NCBI GenBank assembly: GCA_035541265.1
Contig: DATKNQ010000144.1
Coordinates: 1-11,052, forward strand
Length of the DNA stretch: 11,052 bases
Direction of reading: 5' to 3'
Origin: Bog-159 sp035541265
GTDB lineage: Bacteria; Acidobacteriota; Terriglobia; Bryobacterales; Bryobacteraceae
Shown here: piece after piece, positions 1 through 6,252 of the stretch
How positions within the stretch are numbered: the first letter of the stretch is position 1
Layout of the letters: each line of letters starts with the position of its first letter
Made by a program: the position numbers and the translations under genes
The notes under the pieces: generated by a model
Databases searched by the model: none
What the model saw: the letters and a program-made list of their open reading frames with translations, nothing else
Told to the model about the DNA's origin: nothing

Positions 1-1125
1 CGGGTCGAGTTCGTCGAACAGGCGCGCGGCGGCGAAGCCCAGTGACGCGCTCGCCTCGCCCGTAGCCCAGATGTCGATCAGCCGGTGCAGCGTGTCCTCT
101 TTAAGCTGCAGCCCGAATTCGTAACGCGGAGATCCGGGCGCAGTGCTTTCTCCGCCGCGGAAGCGGTTGCGATGATAGCGGATAATCGGCTCGATGGCGG
201 AGAGCAGCTTGGCCGCCGTCATGATGCCGACCGTCACGCGGGTCCGGCGGAAGACCGCCTCGATGATTTCGCCATGGTTATAGCGCGGCACGATCACACC
301 GTTCTTAACCCTGTAGCCGCCCACGATCCGGCTGGCGGGCACTTTCAGGCTGAAGATCGGATCGCTGGTTGAGGACAACTGGTGAACCAGTTTGCGCGTG
401 GGCACGCCGCGGTCGAAGATGCCCGGGTCGGTCTCGTGCAGGATGACCATGCAGCTCTTGCTGATGCGCGCATCGTCGGTATCCACCGCCGCCGTGACGA
501 AGTTGGCGAAGCCCATGTTAGTGATGAAGCGGCCGCGCTTGTCCACCTGCAGGAGCGGTTCGCCATCTTCCGGCCACTCCGCCACGCGCACTTTGCCCGC
601 CAGGATGCCGGTTTCGACGCCCACATACGGGATCGGCTCGGTGAGGCAAAACGCGCCGCGCCAGGGCTTGCGGTCCTCGCCGGGCTGCGCGGGAGCGCAC
701 AGCCGCAGGTACTCGTCACGCTGCTCCGCGGTACCGCGCTCGTGGATCGGCGAGAGCGCCAGGCATCCGGCCAGGCTTCCCGTGGCGGCGCCGGCATCCA
801 CCCAGGCGAGTTCGAACGCCACCAGCGCCAGAGCCAGATTCTTCGGACCGGCGATCAGGCCGCCTTGATCCGGATCGAGGAAAACGCCCGTGATGCCGGA
901 CTCGTCGAAATGCCGGAGCAGGGTTTCCTTGGCGGGGGTCCAGGCATGTGTGTTGCGAGCTCCTTCGGCCACCAGCCGGGCCACAGGCCCGCGGGCCACT
1001 GCGCGCGTGGACTGCACCAGCATATGGAGATCGTAGCGGTCGGCGAAGCGCCATTGGATTTGCCGGATATCGTCGCCGGGCAAGGCGCGGAGGGCGGCAG
1101 GTTTGTGCTCTACGGCTGTGGGCAT
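1..1125 (-). CDS. Acyl-CoA dehydrogenase family protein, 3' end outside window
   Basis: The frame stays open from the ATG at 1125 to the left edge (375 codons visible). The start is supported by AAAGGA eight bases upstream. The protein reads as an FAD-dependent acyl-CoA dehydrogenase, a family that oxidises the alpha-beta bond of acyl-CoA thioesters and passes electrons to ETF. Seen directly: a helical N-terminal part (about 20-130) with GTAEQRDEYL at 131-140, a family hallmark; the middle beta-domain signature FCLTEP at 159-164; GRFITNMGFANF at 198-209, matching the usual K-x-W/F-I-T-N-a strand; and the start of the C-terminal helical domain from about 280. After TEP the usual AGSD is replaced by IPYVGVETG, so this is a divergent branch. 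The catalytic Glu region is not visible. Substrate is unknown. Confident in family, not in role. Confidence 0.86.
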   Translation of the reverse strand, partial: MPTAVEHKPAALRALPGDDIRQIQWRFADRYDLHMLVQSTRAVARGPVARLVAEGARNTHAWTPAKETLLRHFDESGITGVFLDPDQGGLIAGPKNLALALVAFELAWVDAGAATGSLAGCLALSPIHERGTAEQRDEYLRLCAPAQPGEDRKPWRGAFCLTEPIPYVGVETGILAGKVRVAEWPEDGEPLLQVDKRGRFITNMGFANFVTAAVDTDDARISKSCMVILHETDPGIFDRGVPTRKLVHQLSSTSDPIFSLKVPASRIVGGYRVKNGVIVPRYNHGEIIEAVFRRTRVTVGIMTAAKLLSAIEPIIRYHRNRFRGGESTAPGSPRYEFGLQLKEDTLHRLIDIWATGEASASLGFAAARLFDELDP

Positions 1126-1204
1126 GCGGAACGTCCTTTCGGGTTCAGGTTCCGCGGTGCAATCGCCGTGCCAGCGTGCTAAGCCGCAATTTCGGCCCCA
1201 ATAC

Positions 1205-1217
1205 TCCTAAAATAGGA
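1205..1217. promoter_or_regulatory. Inverted repeat TCCTA-TTT-TAGGA upstream of the acyl-CoA dehydrogenase gene
   Basis: Two perfect 5-base arms flank three A/T bases in an AT-rich patch about 80 bp upstream of the minus-strand start at 1125. The position suits an operator or promoter element. I could not place convincing -35 and -10 boxes around it, so the regulatory role is inference only. Confidence 0.25.
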
Positions 1218-1241
1218 CGATTTGGCGGACCGGTTGGGTGT

Positions 1242-1265
1242 AATGCCCCGCAGCAGGGGGGCATT
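1242..1265. repeat. Intergenic inverted repeat, 8-bp stem
   Basis: AATGCCCC (1242-1249) pairs perfectly with GGGGCATT (1258-1265) around an 8-base loop. No T-run follows on either strand, so it is not a canonical intrinsic terminator. It sits just past the terminator of the large minus-strand gene and upstream of the acyl-CoA dehydrogenase gene. It could be a second transcript-end structure or an operator-like element. Confidence 0.4.
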
Positions 1266-1274
1266 CGGCACATC

Positions 1275-1300
1275 AAAAAAGGCGGGCCCGAAGGCCCGCC
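1275..1300 (-). terminator. Rho-independent terminator of the TonB-receptor-like gene
   Basis: GGCGGGCC (1281-1288) and GGCCCGCC (1293-1300) form a perfect 8-bp GC stem with a 4-base loop. Six A residues at 1275-1280 become a U6 tract on the minus-strand transcript. It starts 29 bases after the stop codon at 1329, the right place to end that transcript and separate it from the acyl-CoA dehydrogenase gene. Confidence 0.88.
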
Positions 1301-1328
1301 TCTTGGTGAATCGGATGTAGCCCGCGAA

Positions 1329-4300
1329 TCAGAAGTGGACGCGCAGGCCGAGCTGGATGATGCGAGTATAGTTGGGTGAAGCTCCCGAGCCGCCCAGCGT
1401 CAAAGCGCCATACTGGCCGCTCAGCACGCCGAAATCGGCCGGATCCTGAAGATTCATGCTCGGATCGCCCCACTGCATGTGATTCAGCACGTTGAATGCC
1501 TGCAAGAAGAATTGTGCGCCAACGCGCTCGGTGAACTGGGTGTCTTTAGTCAGGCCCAGGTCCAGGTTCCAGCGATGCTGCCCATACACGGTGCCGGCGC
1601 CGCCAGTGCGGCCATCGACGCCCAGGATAAAGGGCCGGAACTCGCTATAGACCTGAGACGGGTCGGCAAACATGTTCACCCCGCTTCCGCCATTGGACGA
1701 GTTGCCGTTTGCGCCGACACCCCCGGTGTTGTTCACACCGTAGTGCTGAGAGTTGCCAAGCGAGCTGGCGGCAACGTTGCCAATGGGAATCGGCGAAGCA
1801 CTCAAGTCGCCGTCCCAAGCCTGTCCCTGTTCCTGATAGGAGCCCGTTGCAAAATTAAACGGCAATCCGGTCCCCCACGAGAAGATCGGAGAAAGCGTCC
1901 AACCGCCGACCAGCCGGCTCAGGAAACGTCCTTGGCCCAGCCGATGGCCTTTGCCGAAGGGCAATTCGTAGGTCCCCAAGAAATTGAATACGAATCTCCG
2001 GTCGAAGTACTGCGGACCATAGTCCGAATAGAGATGGAACGGATTGCCGGCATTGTCCAGCGTATAGGATTGGCCGGTGCTGATAATGCCCAGCGCATGG
2101 CTCCAGGTGAAGTTAGCGTTAAGTGTCAAACCTTGCGAGTATCGCTTCTGCGCCGTAATCACCATGGCCTGATAGTTGGAATAACCATCGGAAGTGTACG
2201 CGTAGCAATAGAAGCACTGCGTGGTGGAGGTGAGCGCCGGGCTGAAAGCGGTCCAGTACGTATCCAGGTCGCTCCACAGGCTGGTCACGGCCTGACTCGC
2301 CAGGTTGCCCCCTTCGTTGCTGAATACCGCCGAGGTGCAGTTCGCGAATCCCGTGCAATAGCTGCTGCCCTTCAGAGCCGTTTCGAAAAACGGCTGGGCC
2401 GCAGGCGTCTTCCCGCCCAGCATGGCAAGCTCCATATTGGCATAGGCTTGCGCGAAAGTCTGCCCGCCGACCTTCATCATGTAGGGAACGCTGCCGAAGT
2501 CGATGCCCTGATACAAATTTCTCGCCCACACACCGACATACCCAGCTTCCAAGATCACGTTGCCCTTGAATTCCCGCTGAATGCTGAAGTCGATCGAGTC
2601 CGAGGATGTCGGCTTCCATGCCTGGTCCAAAGACTCTACCAGCGTGGAGTAAGGCGCGTTATAACCGGGCGTGACCGGAATCGGAAGCGTCGGGGTTATT
2701 GCCCCTACCGGAGCGTTCGTGCCATCCACACCGATGCGGAAGGCATTCGTAGGATTCACAATACCTGTGCCCGTGCACGCGCCGCTCGAATTTGGATTCT
2801 GGCAACCCACTGGCTGCAAGAAGCCATCGCCCAGCACGGAGGTCGAAACCAGGCCGGCCGCCAGGCTCCGGGAATAAAACCGGCCATAGCCGGCTCGAAT
2901 TACGGTGGCTTTATTGCCCAGAAGCTTTTGCAGCCACCCGCCCGAGGCCTGCGGGTTCCAGGCTACCGCCACGCGGGGGGCTAAGCCGCCGTAGTACGGG
3001 GTGTAGGGGTATTTGTTAGCGTCCGAACCGAGGTCGCCCACAGGCGTGAAGCCCAACACCGGATTATAAGTCTGACCCTGGTTGGCCATTCTGATCGTGT
3101 TGGCGAGATAGTTGTTGGCGGTGATTACTTGGCCCGTGTCGGTCGTGAGCACGTCCTGTGCGCCGTTTTGGTCCACCGGCGGCATCTGGAGCGTCCAATT
3201 CAAACCGTAGCTCAGTGTGAGGTTCGGCGTGATCTTCCAGGAGTCGTTGAAGAAAAGGCTATAGGTCGGGTCGGTCAGGACGGAGCGCACCGGATCGCCA
3301 AGCGGATTGGCGTTCAAGTTCGCGCCCGTTCGGGAGACCACGATATTGGTCGCGCTAACCAGCCCCGCCACCTCCCCGTAGAGACTTTTCCAAGTCGATA
3401 CGTATGAGGGGTCGAGACAGCCCGTAGTCACGTTACTGGTGCACTGCATCGGCACATAATCATTACTGATATCGACGCCGGAGTTGCTGACTTCCTCGAC
3501 CAACTGCGTCAGTCCGCCGACTACGTTGTCGTACCGGTCGAAATGCCACCAATCGTGCATGTATTCGCCGCCGAACTGGAACAGGTGCGTACCCTTCAAC
3601 CAGCTCAAGCTGTCGCGGAGGCCGTAATCGTGACCGTCCCACAGCCGGTTGCGCGCATTCTGCGTGTCCACATTGATCGGCATCAGAGGGTTGCTGGTCT
3701 CGCCGCCGATGGCCAATGCGCCGTCCAGCCCCGGAAGCTGCGGCGTTGCGCCGGCGCGCAGGTACTGCCACTGGTTGCGCGTGTAGCTCAGAGTCAGCTC
3801 GTTAGTCAGGTTGGGAGTGATGGTTCCGGTAAGTCCCGCGGTGAAGTAACGCGGCTGAACCGGGAACGATGACGCCGTAGCTGGCTGACCCAGCTTGTCA
3901 CCCGGAAGCAGGCCGCCTATGTCCACCTGATTGGTGGTTGGGTTGATCTCGCGGTAGTAGCGGTAGGTGCTGAACAAGCGCCATTTCGCCCCAAAATCGT
4001 GATCGATGCGGACCACCCCGAAGTTGGTGGATAGCGGATAAGACAGTTGACCGATGAAGCCGCAGGTGTTCAGGCCGTGATCGCCGTAATTCATATCGTT
4101 GCAATGCGGCTCATACTTGGACCACAACGCGTTTACGTCCGGATTCAGGCCGATGCCCCGAGGATCGCACTGCTGGCCGCCAGCGGCTCCACAAGCGGTC
4201 GAAGTAGCCAGGTTGTACTGAATGGGGTTGCCTGCGGAATCGCGCAAGGTGATAATGCCCTCGCGCAAGGTATCGGAAGGCACCAACCTCTCAAATGGGC

Positions 4301-5264
4301 CACTGCGCGGGTAGCGCTCGCCCTCATAGTTCATGTAGATGTACGTCTTCCCACCCAGGAACTCCGGCGTCAAAGGACCGCCAAACGCGCCGCCGAACCG
4401 GTTGTAGTGGGATTTCGGTTTATCGATGCCTTCAAAGTTGTTGTACCAGTCGTTGGCTGCGAGCCAATCCGCCTGGAAGTAGTCATACCCCGAGCCGTGG
4501 AACTGGTTGGTGCCGCGCTTGGTGGTCAGCAACATCTGGCCGCCGCCGGAGAAGCCGAAGTCGGAGGTCATGTTGTTGGTGTTGACGCGGAATTCCTCCA
4601 CGCTCTCCATGGGTGTGGGCACGACCGCCGAACGGCTGCCGACGTACGTTCCATTGTCGCCGTCGAAGTCGCTGGTGGCATTGCCGCCGTCCAGGATGTA
4701 TGTGTTCTGGTCGGACATGTTCCCAGCGACTTGGCCGCTGGTGACGTTGCCTTCGGCGTTAAAGGTCGGCGCCGTCATGGGCTGCAGGAACAACAGCGAA
4801 TTGACGTCGCGGTTAATGGTCGGCAGATCCAGCAGGTGCTGGCTGCTGATGCTGGAACCCATCGTGGCATTCAGCGTTTGCAACTCGGCGCCTGCTTCTG
4901 CAGTAACTTCCACCACCTCGGTCGAACCGCCTACTTCGAGCGACACATCCACGGTCATGGCCGTGGCAGTCAGTACGTCCTGATGCCGCACCACGGCCTT
5001 ACGAAAGCCCTTGCTGATGACGCTGATGTCGTAAGTGCCGGGGTTCACGTTGTTGAAAAGGTAGAGCCCCGAAGGGTTGGTTGTAGTGGTCGAGGACGTG
5101 TTGGTGGACGTTTGCGTAATCGTCACCGTCGCGCCTGGAATCACCGCGCCGGTAGCGTCCGTGACTCGGCCCGTCACGCTGGATGCTCCAGTCGACGTTT
5201 GCCCAAAGAGCATAGCTGTTGTCAGCAGCAGGCTGAACAACAGAATCGTTAACTTGCGATGCAT
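1329..5264 (-). CDS. TonB-dependent receptor-like outer-membrane protein with carboxypeptidase-regulatory domain
   Basis: The 1311-residue product is an outer-membrane barrel of the Oar/SusC-like type abundant in Acidobacteriota, probably importing or binding large nutrients such as glycans. I start at the ATG at 5264, not the in-frame ATG at 5297: GGGGGA lies seven bases upstream, and it leaves a clean signal peptide (MHRK, then a hydrophobic run to about residue 21). Residues 28-112 form the carboxypeptidase-regulatory/Ig-like fold (GRVTDATGAVIPGATVTI, later NPGTYDISV). A TonB-plug-like region follows at about 115-260 (QNTYILDGGN near 186-195, ESVEEFRV near 210), then beta-rich barrel sequence ending in the aromatic residue (LRVHF) expected of BAM substrates. 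All twelve cysteines fall in six close pairs. No SusD-type partner gene is visible. A classical TonB box was not identified, and the substrate is unknown. Confidence 0.93.
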   Translation of the reverse strand: MHRKLTILLFSLLLTTAMLFGQTSTGASSVTGRVTDATGAVIPGATVTITQTSTNTSSTTTTNPSGLYLFNNVNPGTYDISVISKGFRKAVVRHQDVLTATAMTVDVSLEVGGSTEVVEVTAEAGAELQTLNATMGSSISSQHLLDLPTINRDVNSLLFLQPMTAPTFNAEGNVTSGQVAGNMSDQNTYILDGGNATSDFDGDNGTYVGSRSAVVPTPMESVEEFRVNTNNMTSDFGFSGGGQMLLTTKRGTNQFHGSGYDYFQADWLAANDWYNNFEGIDKPKSHYNRFGGAFGGPLTPEFLGGKTYIYMNYEGERYPRSGPFERLVPSDTLREGIITLRDSAGNPIQYNLATSTACGAAGGQQCDPRGIGLNPDVNALWSKYEPHCNDMNYGDHGLNTCGFIGQLSYPLSTNFGVVRIDHDFGAKWRLFSTYRYYREINPTTNQVDIGGLLPGDKLGQPATASSFPVQPRYFTAGLTGTITPNLTNELTLSYTRNQWQYLRAGATPQLPGLDGALAIGGETSNPLMPINVDTQNARNRLWDGHDYGLRDSLSWLKGTHLFQFGGEYMHDWWHFDRYDNVVGGLTQLVEEVSNSGVDISNDYVPMQCTSNVTTGCLDPSYVSTWKSLYGEVAGLVSATNIVVSRTGANLNANPLGDPVRSVLTDPTYSLFFNDSWKITPNLTLSYGLNWTLQMPPVDQNGAQDVLTTDTGQVITANNYLANTIRMANQGQTYNPVLGFTPVGDLGSDANKYPYTPYYGGLAPRVAVAWNPQASGGWLQKLLGNKATVIRAGYGRFYSRSLAAGLVSTSVLGDGFLQPVGCQNPNSSGACTGTGIVNPTNAFRIGVDGTNAPVGAITPTLPIPVTPGYNAPYSTLVESLDQAWKPTSSDSIDFSIQREFKGNVILEAGYVGVWARNLYQGIDFGSVPYMMKVGGQTFAQAYANMELAMLGGKTPAAQPFFETALKGSSYCTGFANCTSAVFSNEGGNLASQAVTSLWSDLDTYWTAFSPALTSTTQCFYCYAYTSDGYSNYQAMVITAQKRYSQGLTLNANFTWSHALGIISTGQSYTLDNAGNPFHLYSDYGPQYFDRRFVFNFLGTYELPFGKGHRLGQGRFLSRLVGGWTLSPIFSWGTGLPFNFATGSYQEQGQAWDGDLSASPIPIGNVAASSLGNSQHYGVNNTGGVGANGNSSNGGSGVNMFADPSQVYSEFRPFILGVDGRTGGAGTVYGQHRWNLDLGLTKDTQFTERVGAQFFLQAFNVLNHMQWGDPSMNLQDPADFGVLSGQYGALTLGGSGASPNYTRIIQLGLRVHF

Positions 5265-5308
5265 TACCGTATCCCCCAAAAAGATGAAGATGGCCAAAAA
5301 CCCGTGCT

Positions 5309-5333
5309 CCCTGACCCAATATGCCGGTCAGGG
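5309..5333 (-). promoter_or_regulatory. Leader hairpin upstream of the TonB-receptor-like gene
   Basis: CCCTGACC (5309-5316) and GGTCAGGG (5326-5333) form a perfect 8-bp stem with a 9-base loop, 45-70 bases before the start codon. On the transcript a U5 run (5296-5300) follows only after an 8-base gap, so it is a poor terminator. It could be an mRNA-stability or attenuation element, which is inference. Confidence 0.4.
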
Positions 5334-5499
5334 CCGTTACACCAAACAATCCAGCGGGGGAAACTCGCAACCCAGAGGGCGCTCAAAACACACCTGAAGT
5401 TTCTCGTGCCCCAAAGCGAATCCCACCTCGCTTCTCCGTTCCGGATATCCACCTGGATTGACTCCGGAATAACTCCGCCTCACCTCTTAAATAGCTGCC

Positions 5500-5528
5500 A
5501 GTCTACTACCATGTACATGAGATTGCAA
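5500..5528 (-). promoter_or_regulatory. Probable sigma-70-type promoter of the TonB-receptor-like gene
   Basis: On the minus strand TTGCAA (5523-5528) is followed after exactly 17 bases by TAGACT (5500-5505). Each box matches the consensus at four of six positions. Initiation near 5493 would give a leader of about 230 nt. The spacer holds a perfect 10-bp palindrome. Confidence 0.45.
5510..5519. promoter_or_regulatory. Perfect palindrome CATGTACATG in promoter spacer, candidate operator
   Basis: The ten bases equal their own reverse complement and lie between the predicted -35 and -10 boxes. A dimeric regulator bound there would block RNA polymerase. The regulator is not identified. A 10-bp palindrome can arise by chance, so the position is the main argument. 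Confidence 0.35.
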
Positions 5529-5776
5529 CTGAAAAATCCCGGAGGTCTGAATTTTTAACCAATGATCAAGACCGGAGCGCGGGAATGGCAACGCAGGCCG
5601 CCCGTCGAATAGCCTAGTACTTCTAAGCCCTTTACCCCCAAAAGATCGGGCCGGCCCACTTCACGCGCGAACACCGAAATCCCACCAGCGCACAATTCTC
5701 TGCTCGCCCGACACGCAGAATCCGCACTTTAGCGCGGAACGTCGCATGCTAGTGGTCGCCCGGGAGGTGGTGCCCG
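5529..5776. other. Divergent intergenic region, no gene recognised
   Basis: With the leader and promoter to its left, this completes a gene-free stretch of about 510 bases between the diverging genes at 5264 and 5777. I found no RNA gene or convincing ORF. It contains the perfect palindrome GGGCCGGCCC at 5648-5657 and stop codons in most frames. The promoter of the 5777 gene should be here, but I could not assign boxes with confidence. Confidence 0.5.
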
Positions 5777-6205
5777 ATGACCAAGCTGCAGAGGGTACGC
5801 GAGGTTCCTTCCGGTCCGCTCACACCGGAATACGTCAACCAGAAGACCAGGGAAGGGTGGAAGCTCTCGGCCGTGGAATGGGAGCGCGAAATCGAGGAGC
5901 CGGCCGGCGACTTGTCGGAAGATGTGCCCTACGGCTTGCGCATCGCCGAGGATCGCAGCCGCCTGGAAGAGAATGCCGGCGAGAAACAGGCGCTGATCCT
6001 GATGATGGACCTGATTGTCCAGGATGCCCCTCTCTCGCTGGTAGCCGAAGAACTCAACCGTAAGGGCCTCCGGACACGCAGCGGCGCTAACTGGACGCCG
6101 GGTTCGGTCTTCGACATGCTGCCCCGGCTGATCGAGGCCGGGCCGCGCATCTTCTCGAGCACGGAGTGGACCGCGCGCACACGCCACCTTTTCCGCATGG
6201 CCTGA
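5777..6205 (+). CDS. Orphan protein with serine-recombinase DNA-binding-type domain, no catalytic domain
   Basis: This 142-aa protein starts at ATG 5777, preceded by a strong GGGAGGTGG six bases upstream. Residues 51-115 follow the pattern of the 'recombinase' domain (PF07508 type) of large serine recombinases: PYGLRI at 51-56, an acidic linker, LSLVAEELNRKGLRTRSG at 86-103 and WTPGSVFDML at 106-115, equivalent to the common 'A-x-x-L-N-x-x-G-I-x-T-R-x-G-x-x-W-x-x-x-x-V' module. The catalytic resolvase domain with its serine nucleophile is absent. Residues 1-40 instead carry LTPEYVNQKTREGWKLSAVEWERE, reminiscent of small DUF4177-like GW-x-L-x-x-V proteins. It is therefore unlikely to recombine DNA, and a DNA-binding or regulatory role is inferred. 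The downstream gene begins 47 bases later but has its own promoter-like box. Confidence 0.82.
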   Translation: MTKLQRVREVPSGPLTPEYVNQKTREGWKLSAVEWEREIEEPAGDLSEDVPYGLRIAEDRSRLEENAGEKQALILMMDLIVQDAPLSLVAEELNRKGLRTRSGANWTPGSVFDMLPRLIEAGPRIFSSTEWTARTRHLFRMA

Positions 6206-6234
6206 GCTCCCCCGCCGCGCCTCCGGTGCCAAGC

Positions 6235-6240
6235 TAGAAT
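6235..6240 (+). promoter_or_regulatory. -10-like hexamer TAGAAT directly before the GT-C gene RBS
   Basis: TAGAAT matches TATAAT at five of six positions. It abuts the GGAGG Shine-Dalgarno (6241-6245) of the gene starting at 6253. No good -35 was found. If used, the transcript would begin within a few bases of the start codon. Confidence 0.3.
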
Positions 6241-6252
6241 GGAGGCGTTCGG

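Noticed and set aside
382..1182. Long plus-strand open frame of 266 codons opposite the acyl-CoA dehydrogenase
   Set aside because: It is antisense to a frame with clear acyl-CoA dehydrogenase motifs and an RBS. Its translation shows no recognisable domain and is the Arg/Ala/Gly-rich type expected of a GC-rich shadow frame.
1479..2984. 501-codon plus-strand open frame
   Set aside because: Antisense to the TonB-receptor-like gene, with no RBS, motif or plausible fold. The opposite frame is unmistakable.
4047..5252. 401-codon plus-strand open frame
   Set aside because: Antisense to the plug and carboxypeptidase-regulatory part of the TonB-like gene; a His/Val/Arg-rich shadow with no domain.
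5265..5297. Upstream in-frame ATG at 5297 as start of the TonB-like protein
   Set aside because: It would add eleven residues before the signal peptide and has no better RBS. The ATG at 5264 has GGGGGA at good distance and an immediate signal sequence.
5309..5333. Leader hairpin as an intrinsic terminator
   Set aside because: The U-run begins eight bases after the stem, too far for a normal intrinsic terminator.
5747..6063. Plus-strand frame starting about 30 bases before the recombinase-domain gene
   Set aside because: It overlaps that gene in another frame, has no RBS of its own, and its translation is Arg/Gly-rich without a motif.
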